DNA from: Bacteroides ihuae
GTDB lineage: Bacteria > Bacteroidota > Bacteroidia > Bacteroidales > Bacteroidaceae
Direction of reading: 5' to 3'
Length of the DNA: 64,000 bases
NCBI RefSeq assembly: GCF_900104585.1
Contig: NZ_FNVX01000005.1
Location: forward strand, 372,001 to 436,000
The notes under the pieces: generated by a model
What the model was told of the DNA's origin: nothing
Databases searched by the model: none
What the model saw: only the letters and a program-made list of their open reading frames with translations
Position numbers and translations under genes: made by a program
Shown: piece by piece, positions 54,931 to 64,000 of the stretch
How positions within the stretch are numbered: position 1 is the first letter of the stretch
Layout: every line of letters starts with the position of its first letter

Positions 54931-55962
54931 TTATTTTTCTACAATAAGAGAACCTTCACTTATTTTCTGAAATCCTTCTGTCACAATTCGATCACCGGAT
55001 TTTAATCCACTGAGCACGATCACACCGTTTTCAGTAAACGAACCGACAGTTACCTCCCTAAGTGAAACTCTGTTATCACTCTTTATAATCCATACATACC
55101 GCTTGTCATTTTCATATAATTGAATACTACTGGCAGGAATTACAATACCTACAGCGTCTTGCCTTGAAGAAAGAGCAATATTGCACAATAAGCCTGGTAT
55201 AACATCCTGAGTAGGTTTGATAAGTGTTATCTTGACCTCATACGTATGCGATAAGGAATTCCCTAGTATGCCCTTCTGAGTGACAACTCCTTTCACTATC
55301 TTATTATTAAGTGCTGCTATTTCAATTTTAGCAGAATCGCCTAATTCAATTCTCCCGATTTCATTCTCGGGAATAGATACTTTTGCTTTAAGAGTTTTTA
55401 TTTCAACTAATTTGAATACCGGAACTCCTGCAGTTACGTTACTTCCGGCTTCGATGGAGCGTTCTCCAATCATACCTGCATAGGGAGCATATAAGTTGCA
55501 GTCATTTATCTCTTTTTTTGCTGTACGCTCAGCAGCCATGGCTTTTTCCAGCTGAGTTTGTGCTTCAATATACTGAGCTTGGGGCAGACTCTTATTTTTA
55601 TATAACATAGATAATCTGCTGTATGTATCTTGTGCTTGTTTGAGTGTAGCTGTAGCATCAGAATAGTTGTTGTTAATGTTTCCTTTATGCAAAACAGCAA
55701 GCAATTGACCTTTTGCTACTCTCTCTCCTTCAGATACTAACACTTGCTTTACGTTTCCAGAAACCTCAAAACTTAGAGAAGAGGCCTGAGACTCCACAAT
55801 GTTTCCTATATACAGTTCACTCTTAGAGATTAGAGCATTTGTTATCTTTAGAGATTCTACCGGAACCTCTTTTATACTCTCTTTTTCTTTCTCTTTACCG
55901 GAACAACCATTTAGCATAATTGCAAATGCAGTTATTGCTATTATTTTCACTGACATTTTCAT
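54931..55962 (-). CDS. RND periplasmic adaptor (MFP) lipoprotein
   Basis: About 343 residues from the ATG at 55962, which gives a lipoprotein signal ending in LNGC. A start at 55998 adds 12 residues that spoil it. The lipoyl-like VSGNVKQVLVSEGERVAKGQLLAVL, coiled-coil hairpin (QDTYSRLSMLYKNKSLPQAQ) and beta-barrel (YAGMIGERSIEAGSNVTAG) follow the HlyD/MFP order. It bridges the RND pump and the TolC channel. First gene of the operon, divergent from the AraC-type regulator. Confidence 0.9.
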   Translation of the reverse strand: MKMSVKIIAITAFAIMLNGCSGKEKEKESIKEVPVESLKITNALISKSELYIGNIVESQASSLSFEVSGNVKQVLVSEGERVAKGQLLAVLHKGNINNNYSDATATLKQAQDTYSRLSMLYKNKSLPQAQYIEAQTQLEKAMAAERTAKKEINDCNLYAPYAGMIGERSIEAGSNVTAGVPVFKLVEIKTLKAKVSIPENEIGRIELGDSAKIEIAALNNKIVKGVVTQKGILGNSLSHTYEVKITLIKPTQDVIPGLLCNIALSSRQDAVGIVIPASSIQLYENDKRYVWIIKSDNRVSLREVTVGSFTENGVIVLSGLKSGDRIVTEGFQKISEGSLIVEK

Positions 55963-56109
55963 CTGATTTACCCTTAATTTGTTTTTAATTATTTTCATGA
56001 TGCAAATTACGGAAGAGTGAGGTATTCTTTAATGGTGCTATTTCATGCTGAAATGGTTAAATGGACGGATTTATATATTATATCGCTTGATTTACGCTTT
56101 TTTAATGTG

Positions 56110-56117
56110 TATTTTTG
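56110..56117 (+). promoter_or_regulatory. -7 box of the AraC-type regulator
   Basis: TATTTTTG, 18 bases before the ATG at 56136. The region to 55962 also holds the divergent efflux promoter. Confidence 0.45.
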
Positions 56118-56135
56118 CCGAAAATCATCCTTGTT

Positions 56136-57020
56136 ATGAAAAACCAAACAGATCTTCCAATCATAAATATCTCTATCTTAAATAAAAAGAATGATGATAA
56201 TTATTTGCGAAATAATTTTGTTCTGTCAGATACAGATACAGATTTGCCTGAAATCGTTCTGAACTATCCTACCATTATTGACGCCATTTTTTTTGGAATA
56301 TGTGTTAAAGGGTATGGGAAACTGAATATTAACCTTAATAGCTATGAGGTAGTAGAAGACAGTATTATTGTTTTGCTTCCTGGTACTATTTTGCAATGCA
56401 ACCTTGAAGAGGTAAGTGATGACTTTCTTATTTACTTCCTTACCTTCTCTGATGAATTCATTAAGGAGTTTGATTCAACAGATGTGTTTATGAGCCTTAA
56501 AGAAGCTCCATGCTTTAAAATGGAAAAAGAGGAAATCAAAACATTATTAGAAATTTATTCTGTATTACAAGAGAAGTTTGTACATGAAGATTATGCCTTT
56601 CATAAAGAGGTAATGCAATATGCTCTTTTATCGGCTATATATGAATTTTATTCTATTTATAAAAAATACATCTTATCAGTGCCGGAAAATCTTAGTAAGG
56701 AGAGTGAATTTGAGCGGACGTTTTTTAATTTGATTTTTATGTATTACGGAACGGAACGAAAAACTCAATTCTATGCGGATAAGCTTTTTCTTACTCCTAA
56801 ATATTTATCAGCAAAGGTAAAAGCCCTTACGAACAAAACGGTGAATGAATGGATTGATGAATCTGTCGTTTTAAAATCTAAAGCACTTTTAAAATCGACA
56901 GAACTGACGATTCAGGAGATTTCTTTCTCTCTAAACTTTTCGGATGCTTCTTCTTTTGGCAAGTTTTTTAAGAAATATACGGGAATGACTCCTGTGGAAT
57001 ATAGAAAAGGAAAGTTTTAG
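56136..57020 (+). CDS. AraC-family transcriptional regulator
   Basis: 294 residues from the ATG at 56136. A TTG at 56115 is less likely. The N-terminal half is a cupin-like sensor, and the C-terminal 100 residues have the two HTH helices (AKVKALTNKTVNEW, LTIQEISFSLNFSDASSFGKFFKKYTGMTPVEYR). It is divergent from the RND operon, which it probably controls. It overlaps the end of menE by four bases on the other strand. Confidence 0.9.
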   Translation: MKNQTDLPIINISILNKKNDDNYLRNNFVLSDTDTDLPEIVLNYPTIIDAIFFGICVKGYGKLNINLNSYEVVEDSIIVLLPGTILQCNLEEVSDDFLIYFLTFSDEFIKEFDSTDVFMSLKEAPCFKMEKEEIKTLLEIYSVLQEKFVHEDYAFHKEVMQYALLSAIYEFYSIYKKYILSVPENLSKESEFERTFFNLIFMYYGTERKTQFYADKLFLTPKYLSAKVKALTNKTVNEWIDESVVLKSKALLKSTELTIQEISFSLNFSDASSFGKFFKKYTGMTPVEYRKGKF

Positions 57021-58120
57021 GAAAGAGAGTCTTTATTATTCTGTTTTTGGACCAATAATCGGCATGCAGCTCGATCAATTTTTCCACTGCCAGTAAGAGG
57101 AACACAATCTACCATATATAAATGTTTAGGACGTTGATACTTTGGTAGGAGGTGATCAATCTGTTCTTTTATTGTTTCTAAGTCCGGTACGTTTTCCATC
57201 AAGAGAACGATTGCTTCTCCTAGGCGTCTGTCAGGAACGGATGTTATGGCAAAAGCAACAGAGATGACCGAACGCAGAGTTTTTTCTACCTCTTCTGCCT
57301 GTACTTTGATTCCTCCGGTATTAATGATATTATCTTTTCTTCCTACGATGGTAAATGTGCCGTCCCCAAAAATCTCAGCCACATCATTTGTTGCTAGTTG
57401 CTTGTTACACACCAAAGGGGCATCTATCACTAAGGTATTATCGGGCGATAAGGAGAGTTTGACGGAAGAGAATGGTTGATAATGTGATGAGGCTTCAATA
57501 CCGTTAAGTCTTCTGAGCGCAATGTGTGAGAGGGTTTCGGTCATGCCATAAGTGGAATAAACGATATTGGGAAGTTGGCTAATTTCTCTTTCCAAAGCTG
57601 CATCAATAGCACCACCTCCAATAATAAGAAGTTCAATTTGACTAAGACATTCTTTTTCTTCAAGTATTTGAAGCGAATTGTATACTTGCAAGGGAACCAT
57701 AGCAGCAAATTTTAGAGGAAAGTGGATATCTGCCAGCGGATGGCCGGAGGGAGTTCGAACAATGAGATTCAACCCGGCAACCAATGCACGCACAACCATC
57801 ATTTTGCCGGCAATGTATTGCAAAGGCATACATAACAGGGCGGCGTCTCCGGGTTTCAGATGCAAAAAATCACAAGTGAGACGAGCACTTTGTATCATCT
57901 GTTTTTTAAGTACAGTGAGTTGCTTAGGCGTTCCCGTAGAACCGGAAGTTTGAACGGTTATATAAGGTGATGGGTTGAACCAATCTTCCAAAAATAAATA
58001 AAGCTCCTGAACAAAAGGAGAGGGGGCCTCGGATGCTGTTGCAATCAGTTGGCAGATTGCTTGAATGGAATAGGTTTTACCTTCCAGAGTTAACTGCTGT
58101 TCTTCTCTTTTTAAGTTCAT
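57017..58120 (-). CDS. menE: o-succinylbenzoate-CoA ligase (MenE)
   Basis: 367 residues, short form typical of Bacteroidetes. Adenylate-forming enzyme: P-loop QTSGSTGTPK, YSTYGMTETLSH, and the GRKDNIINTGGIKVQAEEVE hinge. It activates o-succinylbenzoate with ATP and CoA in menaquinone synthesis. Last gene of the men cluster, 152 bases after menC. A small palindrome (TGTTATC-AC-GATAACA, 58182-58197) lies in that gap. Confidence 0.95.
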   Translation of the reverse strand: MNLKREEQQLTLEGKTYSIQAICQLIATASEAPSPFVQELYLFLEDWFNPSPYITVQTSGSTGTPKQLTVLKKQMIQSARLTCDFLHLKPGDAALLCMPLQYIAGKMMVVRALVAGLNLIVRTPSGHPLADIHFPLKFAAMVPLQVYNSLQILEEKECLSQIELLIIGGGAIDAALEREISQLPNIVYSTYGMTETLSHIALRRLNGIEASSHYQPFSSVKLSLSPDNTLVIDAPLVCNKQLATNDVAEIFGDGTFTIVGRKDNIINTGGIKVQAEEVEKTLRSVISVAFAITSVPDRRLGEAIVLLMENVPDLETIKEQIDHLLPKYQRPKHLYMVDCVPLTGSGKIDRAACRLLVQKQNNKDSLS

Positions 58121-58272
58121 TGTTTCTTCATCTGGGTTTTGGGATGAATAACGATAGATGGTAATGTTCCATCACGTATATTGTTATCACGATAACATAT
58201 TGTCTTATAATAGAGTTCTTTACTCCTTAATTTATTGTTGTTTTACTTACTTAATTCTTTAGCAAAGTAGTC

Positions 58273-59292
58273 CTAAGGACGAAACCATAAACAGTCTTTT
58301 CGAATATCAAGAGGCATTTCCACATTGTTTGTAAATAGCATACCGGTGCCTAAGCCTTGCGGAAGGGGATTGTTGAGTGTAGCACACCATTGTGCAATGG
58401 CATTCAGTCCGATGTTCGATTCGAGTGCTGAGGTAGCCCACCAGCCAATGTTAAGCTGTTCAGCTTCTCTTATCCACTCTTCACTACCACAGATTCCTCC
58501 GTGCAGAGAAGGTTTCAATATGATGTATTGAGGTCGGATGGCGGTCAATAGCTCTTGTTTATCAATAATGGTATTGCAGCCAATCAGCTCTTCGTCAAGA
58601 GCGATGGGTAGAGGTGTAACGGCAGTAAGTTTTGCCATTTCTTCCCACTGTCCGGCACGGATAGGTTGTTCGATGGAATGTAAATCAAGTTCGGACAGAC
58701 GTTTGAGCTTTTCCAAAGCATCTGAAGGAGAGAAAGCGCCATTGGCATCTACACGAAGTTCTATCTCTTTAGCCGAGAAGTGTGAACGGATGTGGCGGAT
58801 TAAGCTCAATTCTTCTTCAAAATTGATTGCTCCTATTTTCAGTTTGATGCAACGGAAACCTGACTGCATTTTTTGTTCTATTTGGCTAAACATTTTATTG
58901 AAATCTCCCATCCAAATGAGCCCGTTAATCGGAATACCGACTTCTCCACGAGAAAAAGGTGTATCCCATAACGCCCAGTTGCCTGCTTCATAATGCCGTA
59001 ATGCAGTTTCCAAACCAAAAAGAATAGATGGATAATTGCGTAAAGAGTCTTTGTCGAAAATGCCATCTTTCTCTAACTGATAGCAAGTCTGGGCAAGGAT
59101 TTCCTCGTAATTGGGTAGATCGTCACAACTCAGATTTGGTAATGGAGCACACTCACCAATTCCTATTCGTCTCGGATGTTCGCTAGACGAAAGGTGAATG
59201 TACCAGACTTTACGACTTTTATAAATACCCCGTGAGGTTCCTGCCGGCTGTTTGAAATCCAATACTCTAGGGACAATCTTTATTGTATACAT
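58273..59292 (-). CDS. menC: o-succinylbenzoate synthase (MenC)
   Basis: 339 residues from the ATG at 59292. Enolase superfamily with the KLKIG lysine motif, metal ligands in RVDANGAF, HSIEQPI and ALDEEL, and the second Lys in IILKPSLHGG. It dehydrates SHCHC to o-succinylbenzoate. A 99-base gap with a 14-base hairpin (59318-59355) separates it from menB. Confidence 0.95.
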   Translation of the reverse strand: MYTIKIVPRVLDFKQPAGTSRGIYKSRKVWYIHLSSSEHPRRIGIGECAPLPNLSCDDLPNYEEILAQTCYQLEKDGIFDKDSLRNYPSILFGLETALRHYEAGNWALWDTPFSRGEVGIPINGLIWMGDFNKMFSQIEQKMQSGFRCIKLKIGAINFEEELSLIRHIRSHFSAKEIELRVDANGAFSPSDALEKLKRLSELDLHSIEQPIRAGQWEEMAKLTAVTPLPIALDEELIGCNTIIDKQELLTAIRPQYIILKPSLHGGICGSEEWIREAEQLNIGWWATSALESNIGLNAIAQWCATLNNPLPQGLGTGMLFTNNVEMPLDIRKDCLWFRP

Positions 59293-59391
59293 TATTGCTT
59301 GATTGTGATTGCTGTGTAATCTCATTCAAAGAGATTATAGGCTTTGAATGAGATTGATATTTTGAGCGGTTCTTATTTAATAAACTTCAAA

Positions 59392-60216
59392 TTAAGGCAG
59401 TTTTTGATATTGCTTGAAGTTAGGCTTACGTTTTTCAAGAAATGCATTTTTACCTTCTTGTGCCTCATCGGTCATGTAATAAAGCATGGTAGCATCTCCT
59501 GCCAACTCTTGTATTCCGGCTTGTCCATCAAGTTCGGCATTCAGTCCGGCTTTAATCATGCGCAGGGCCAGCGGACTCAGTAGCATCATCTCTTCTGCCC
59601 ATTGTACATACTCGTCTTCCAATTGTTCCAATGGCACTACTTTGTTTATCAACCCCATATCCAGAGCCTCTTGTGCATTGTATTTCCTACAAAGAAACCA
59701 GATCTCTCGCGCTTTCTTTTGTCCAACCACACGAGCCAGATACGAAGAGCCAAATCCGGCATCAAAACTACCTACACGCGGTCCTGTTTGTCCGAAGATT
59801 GCATTGTCCGAAGCAATGGATAAATCGCATACCACATGAAGTACGTGTCCTCCGCCGATGGCATAACCGTTTACTGCAGCAATTACCGGTTTAGGAATGG
59901 AGCGGATTTGCTTCTGAACGTCCAGCACGCTTAAACGAGGTATACCATCTTTGCCGATATATCCACCGCGTCCCTTTACGTTTTGATCTCCACCCGAACA
60001 AAAAGCTTTATCTCCTGCTCCGGTAAAAACGATTACACTTATATCTTGTTCTTCCCGACAGATACGCATCGCATCGCTCATTTCTCCCGTGGTTGTCGGA
60101 GTAAAGGCATTACGATAACGTTCCCTGTTAATAGTGATACGGGCGATGCCGTTATAATAATCGAAAAGAATATCTTCGTATTCTTTAATGGTAGTCCATT
60201 CTCTTTGTGTACTCAT
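59392..60216 (-). CDS. menB: 1,4-dihydroxy-2-naphthoyl-CoA synthase (MenB)
   Basis: 274 residues, crotonase fold. Signature [36 protein letters not shown], and [20 protein letters not shown], all characteristic of MenB. It forms the naphthoate ring from o-succinylbenzoyl-CoA. The menD stop is two bases before the start, so tightly coupled. Confidence 0.98.
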   Translation of the reverse strand: MSTQREWTTIKEYEDILFDYYNGIARITINRERYRNAFTPTTTGEMSDAMRICREEQDISVIVFTGAGDKAFCSGGDQNVKGRGGYIGKDGIPRLSVLDVQKQIRSIPKPVIAAVNGYAIGGGHVLHVVCDLSIASDNAIFGQTGPRVGSFDAGFGSSYLARVVGQKKAREIWFLCRKYNAQEALDMGLINKVVPLEQLEDEYVQWAEEMMLLSPLALRMIKAGLNAELDGQAGIQELAGDATMLYYMTDEAQEGKNAFLEKRKPNFKQYQKLP

Positions 60217-60217
60217 A

Positions 60218-61885
60218 TTATTGTTGTTTTAATTGGTGATAATAATCTTCTAGCAGGCGAGCATCTTCTTCTTTATTAGTGAAAACCTCCATTAATACTG
60301 GTTGCGCCAAGAATTCCGGTTGAGTAAATAACTTCATAGCTTCTGCTAACTGTCCTTCATCTTCTACTCTCTGGTATAGGAAGCCACGTTCTTCTGCCCA
60401 ACCGCGAGCCGATGTTTTGTGTGTTGCCATGACAAAACGATGTGAGTTATTGGGCATATCCAATCCGGGTAAAGTCTGGAAGATTTCTCCTCCTCCATTG
60501 TTTAGTAACAAAATGCGTAGGTTGCAACCGAAATGTCCATTCCAAAGTGCATTCATATCGTAGAAGAAACTAAGATCACCTATTGCCACAAAATTTAGTT
60601 TATCTGAAGCGGCAGCATAGCCGATGGCGGTTGACAACGAACCTTCGATGCCACTTGTTCCACGATTGCAGCATACTTCTACTGTGGAAGGTAAATTAAA
60701 TAATTGAGCATAGCGCACAGTAGAGCTATTAGCCAAGTGTAAAGCACACTTTACCGGTAGCGATTGTATCAAGCTACCAATAGCCGACATTTCTGAATAA
60801 GGTAATTCCGGAACAGGCAATGTTTTGCAATAATTCTCCCATACTCGCGGATATTCAGGAGTTTTAGTATCCAGTAAAGAGGCTATTTTCTCCAGAAATT
60901 CAAATGGATCCATTTCAATGATGGTAGTCAGTGAGCCATATAAATCGATCACTTCTCCATCCGGAGAGACATGCCAATGTTCTTTGGGCGGATGTTGACG
61001 AAGGAACTTCTTTAACCGTTTGGATACTACATGGCCACCATATGTAATCAGAAGTTCCGGTACCATTTGTTCTTCCATCTCTTCCGGCATCGCATAAAGT
61101 GCGGCATCAAAGTTCTTCACTGGAAGTCCTGGTATGGTTTGGTTTCCTATATGCTCAGTGAGCCATGTAAAATGTTTATATAATAATTTGGAGTATTTCT
61201 TTTCAAACAGATATATTAAGTTCATCTGCCCTACTATAACCATCCGTTTATTATATTTATTCAGTCGATCAATTAGTTCGTTATAGTTGCGGTCATATAT
61301 ATTTAAGCCTTGATAGCGAGTCATTACTCGTACTTTGGGTAGTTCCTCTGTATTGAACTGAAAGAAGGGCTCAGAAATAGGAACATTTATATGCACCGGT
61401 CCTTTTCCATGATGATTTAGTTCTAATAAAGCTTCATTAATCAAACGATTACAGTACCATTCATCTTCATCCGTGTGAATCTCAGGCAGATTAACTGACT
61501 TCTTAACAAGTGTATTGAACACGCCCGGTTGAGGTAGTGTCTGACCATCCATTTGTCCTATCCATGCAGTTGGGCGGTCGGCTGAAATAACAATCAAGGG
61601 AACGTTTTGATAAAAAGCTTCGGCTACAGCAGGGTGAATGTTTAGTAGTGCTGTGCCGGATGTACAGCAAACAGCGGCTGGTTGCCCACCATGCAGAGCT
61701 AGTCCAAGTGCGAAAAAACCAGCACTTCGTTCATCTGTTATAGAATAACAGGTGAATGAAGGATGACTGCTCAACGTATGAACGATGGGAGAATTGCGGC
61801 TACCTGGACACAAAACGACTTTAGTAACATTGTGTTCATGAAGTAATGCTACTAATTGAAGTATATTTTTCTTGTCAGAATACAT
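60218..61885 (-). CDS. menD: SEPHCHC synthase (MenD)
   Basis: 555 residues, thiamine-diphosphate enzyme. ThDP and glutamate region: [26 protein letters not shown], and the metal-binding [14 protein letters not shown]. It condenses isochorismate with 2-oxoglutarate. It follows menF after 12 bases and precedes menB. Confidence 0.97.
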   Translation of the reverse strand: MYSDKKNILQLVALLHEHNVTKVVLCPGSRNSPIVHTLSSHPSFTCYSITDERSAGFFALGLALHGGQPAAVCCTSGTALLNIHPAVAEAFYQNVPLIVISADRPTAWIGQMDGQTLPQPGVFNTLVKKSVNLPEIHTDEDEWYCNRLINEALLELNHHGKGPVHINVPISEPFFQFNTEELPKVRVMTRYQGLNIYDRNYNELIDRLNKYNKRMVIVGQMNLIYLFEKKYSKLLYKHFTWLTEHIGNQTIPGLPVKNFDAALYAMPEEMEEQMVPELLITYGGHVVSKRLKKFLRQHPPKEHWHVSPDGEVIDLYGSLTTIIEMDPFEFLEKIASLLDTKTPEYPRVWENYCKTLPVPELPYSEMSAIGSLIQSLPVKCALHLANSSTVRYAQLFNLPSTVEVCCNRGTSGIEGSLSTAIGYAAASDKLNFVAIGDLSFFYDMNALWNGHFGCNLRILLLNNGGGEIFQTLPGLDMPNNSHRFVMATHKTSARGWAEERGFLYQRVEDEGQLAEAMKLFTQPEFLAQPVLMEVFTNKEEDARLLEDYYHQLKQQ

Positions 61886-61897
61886 GTATAGTGTTTT

Positions 61898-62992
61898 TTA
61901 GTTATTCGTTATTGCTAACATTGTTCGCAATTTATTCTCAGTCTCATTCCATTCATCTTCTAACTCTGAGGAGGCAAGTAAACCGCCGCCTGCATATAAT
62001 GTCAACGTATCATGCTCAATATTCATGCAGCGTAGGTTCACATACAAGTTCGTTTTTCCTGCAGGATTTAACAGACCGATAAAGCCTGAATAATAACTTC
62101 TATTGTATCCCTCGTTTTCTAGAATAAACTGATAGGCTTTTTCTTTAGGCAACCCGCATACAGCTGGAGTGGGGTGCAATAACTTGAGCATACTTCCCAG
62201 ATTATTAGTTCCGGATAAATGAAAATGAAAATCAGTTTTCAAATGAGATAATTCTCCTGCACGTACTGCATAGGGGCCTTTCTCTTCCGAATGAATACCC
62301 CTCGAAAGCAACTGCTGACGAATATATGCTGTTACCAGTGCCTGTTCTTCCTTATTCTTTTCATCCCAGTTAATAGGAAGTTCCCCTTGTTGAAGCGATT
62401 GTGTACCGGCTAATGCTGTTGTATTCCATTCTGCTTGTTCACCGGACAAGATAATTTCGGGAGTACTACCTAACCAAACACCTGTCTGCGGCGTATAGCA
62501 AAGATACACATATGAATAGATATAGCGTTTACTAGCCCCGTAAAAAGCTTCAAATGGAGAAAAATCACTCGTCTTGTCTAACGCAAAGCTACGTGAAAGC
62601 ACTAATTTATCAAATTCTTTTTCGCGTAATGCTTTTGAGAAGAGCTTGAATCGCTTGGTATAATCCTCTAACCGCTGATCTTGATTCTTTCTGAAAGTTG
62701 CAGCTTTTTCGGGTATCTTATTATCCGTATCCGCATTTTCCCATTCATCTATTTCAAAACAATCGGGTTGAATTAGTACAATAGGAGAATCTTTACTTAC
62801 TCGAAATGGAGCTATGACAAATCCTTGCAATTCATTTAGTTCTTCTATGTCATAAACTAGGCGAACAGAGCCCGAAGTTTGTGTGAGGAAGTGAGGACTT
62901 TCTTCTCCTGGAGCACGATAAAGAGCAAAACTTTGTCCTCGACTAATGAGTGTATCTATTCTTTTATATCTATTTTTTTCTTCTAGAGTCAT
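61898..62992 (-). CDS. menF: Isochorismate synthase (MenF)
   Basis: 364 residues, chorismate-binding family. Motifs: TTALAGTQSLQQGE, WDEKNKEEQALV, HPTPAVCGLPKEKA, and NEGYNRSYYSGFIGLL. It converts chorismate to isochorismate, the first committed step of the pathway. Its ATG overlaps the stop of the HAD-hotdog gene by 4 bases. Confidence 0.95.
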   Translation of the reverse strand: MTLEEKNRYKRIDTLISRGQSFALYRAPGEESPHFLTQTSGSVRLVYDIEELNELQGFVIAPFRVSKDSPIVLIQPDCFEIDEWENADTDNKIPEKAATFRKNQDQRLEDYTKRFKLFSKALREKEFDKLVLSRSFALDKTSDFSPFEAFYGASKRYIYSYVYLCYTPQTGVWLGSTPEIILSGEQAEWNTTALAGTQSLQQGELPINWDEKNKEEQALVTAYIRQQLLSRGIHSEEKGPYAVRAGELSHLKTDFHFHLSGTNNLGSMLKLLHPTPAVCGLPKEKAYQFILENEGYNRSYYSGFIGLLNPAGKTNLYVNLRCMNIEHDTLTLYAGGGLLASSELEDEWNETENKLRTMLAITNN

Positions 62993-64000
62993 CTCTTTTT
63001 TAATATACTATTAACTACGCGCACAGACGATACCAGTTTATCGGTAGAAGTAACTACATCTACATTCCATACGTGAGATGAACGACCTTTGTGTACAATT
63101 GTTCCTATCGCCCGTACTGTGTCTCCTTCGTGCGCTGATGATATATGGTTACCACTGACCTGCATACCTACAACCATTTCATCAGGTTGACAAATAATCA
63201 TTGATCCTAATCCGGCTACTGTTTCAGCTAAAGCCAACGTGGCTCCACCATGCAAAATACCAAACGGCTGGCGGGTACGCTCGTCTACAGGCATTGTGGC
63301 TTCTATCCGATCTTCAGAAGCATAGGTATATTGAATCCCCAAATTTCCCATCAGAGCATGATTTGCCAGAGCATTTAGTTCTTCTAAAGGTATTTCAGAA
63401 GGGTGGATATCGGCAAGTATCGCATTTTCTACGGCAATAGATACTCCATCTTCTTCATTAGATGTGGTAACGATATCGGCACAAGCTTTCACTGAATCTT
63501 GCGCATTGCCCATGGCGATGCCTAACCCGGCAAGTTGTATCATCGAAAAATCGCAAACTCCATCTCCAATGGCAATCACTTCTTTCGACTTAATTTTTAG
63601 TTTTTCCAATAGAACGCCCAATGTATTTGCTTTATCAATAAATCGGGGAACTACTTCAAGGAAATAGGGCTCTGAACGAAATACGTCCAACACACCATTC
63701 AACCTCTTCCGCCAGTGTTCTTCCAAGCTAATAAGAGCTTTTTCGTCATTGCTGACCAGCATGCATTTGCATGGAAAAAAGTCTATTTCAATGGAAAAAT
63801 CGGTCACCGGTATTATTTTCATATTATTTAGGAGCGCTTCTTGGCGGACATATTCATTCTCCGGTTCGTTGGTAATGATTGTATCTTGGTGATAAGTAAA
63901 GATAGTAAAGTTGTTCTTCTTTGCTTTTTTTTCCAGATATGGTAACATTTCCGGATTAATTCGTTTTTCAAACAATAATTCTCCGGTCTGTACGTTGATT
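62989..64000 (-). CDS. HAD phosphatase / hotdog thioesterase fusion, N-terminus outside window
   Basis: The frame is open to the right edge (INVQTGELLFEKRI precedes the first start-like TTG), so the gene is partial. Residues of the visible part up to about 200 are the C-terminal half of a Cof-type HAD hydrolase (KEVIAIGDGVCDFSMIQLAGLGIAMGNA). Then comes a hotdog fold with PFGILHGGATLALAE, the acyl-CoA thioesterase signature. In front of menF this may be the DHNA-CoA thioesterase of the pathway, fused to a phosphatase. Confidence 0.8.
   Translation of the reverse strand, partial: INVQTGELLFEKRINPEMLPYLEKKAKKNNFTIFTYHQDTIITNEPENEYVRQEALLNNMKIIPVTDFSIEIDFFPCKCMLVSNDEKALISLEEHWRKRLNGVLDVFRSEPYFLEVVPRFIDKANTLGVLLEKLKIKSKEVIAIGDGVCDFSMIQLAGLGIAMGNAQDSVKACADIVTTSNEEDGVSIAVENAILADIHPSEIPLEELNALANHALMGNLGIQYTYASEDRIEATMPVDERTRQPFGILHGGATLALAETVAGLGSMIICQPDEMVVGMQVSGNHISSAHEGDTVRAIGTIVHKGRSSHVWNVDVVTSTDKLVSSVRVVNSILKKR

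Noticed and set aside
59318..59355. Terminator between menB and menC that would split the operon
   Set aside because: The 14-base hairpin is real, but no T run follows it on the coding strand, so it more likely affects RNA processing or stability than full termination.

Overview
The window looks like chromosome of a Bacteroides or close Bacteroidales relative. Several starts carry TAnnTTTG-type -7 boxes, most genes lack a strong Shine-Dalgarno, and the right end holds a Bacteroides-style menaquinone cluster. IS66, IS256 and ISAon1-like transposases and Bacteroides-type small mobile-element proteins (a DUF5053 protein, a tyrosine recombinase) agree with this. No database search was possible. 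Family names come from motifs and recalled family patterns.

Layout. (1) About 1-18.2 kb is the late region of a prophage: a tail protein open at the left edge, tape measure, ClpP-like prohead protease, major capsid, portal, head-tail connector, a 1330-residue tail fibre, a small accessory cluster including a Trypco2-domain gene, and a lysis cassette (holin, small coupled ORF, DUF5675 protein, u-spanin-like lipoprotein). Tail genes precede head genes and the portal follows the capsid. (2) About 18.2-34.7 kb is accessory DNA ending in a tyrosine recombinase beside a tRNA-Thr(CGU). It holds a small Gly/Ala-rich peptide gene, a possible UDG-like protein, a coiled-coil TIR protein with a broken partner gene, a GHKL-ATPase/STAS-like/membrane three-gene operon, an intact IS66 element, decayed IS pieces, a nuclease-NTPase fusion gene, and a likely structured RNA before a 71-residue ORF. 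The recombinase next to the 3' end of the tRNA suggests that this tRNA is the element's integration site and that the other end lies left of the window.

(3) About 34.8-47.1 kb, on the other side of the tRNA, is a compact defence island: a membrane-protein/HTH pair, a SIR2-HerA pair whose SIR2 protein ends in an SSB-like DDLPF tail, an AlbA_2 / SF2-helicase / GIY-YIG-ASCH operon, and a Septu-type ATPase-HNH pair. (4) About 47.1-57 kb holds a Tat-exported protein, an intact IS256-family element, an AlkC/AlkD-like repair protein, a decayed ECF sigma gene, and an RND efflux operon divergent from an AraC-type regulator. (5) 57.0-64.0 kb is the menaquinone operon menF-menD-menB-menC-menE, preceded by a HAD-hotdog fusion gene that runs off the right edge.

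The most notable candidates for undescribed biology are the GHKL/STAS/TM operon, the AlbA_2-helicase-GIY-YIG operon, the single-gene nuclease-NTPase, the SSB-like tail on the SIR2 effector, and the folded RNA at 32.17-32.32 kb.
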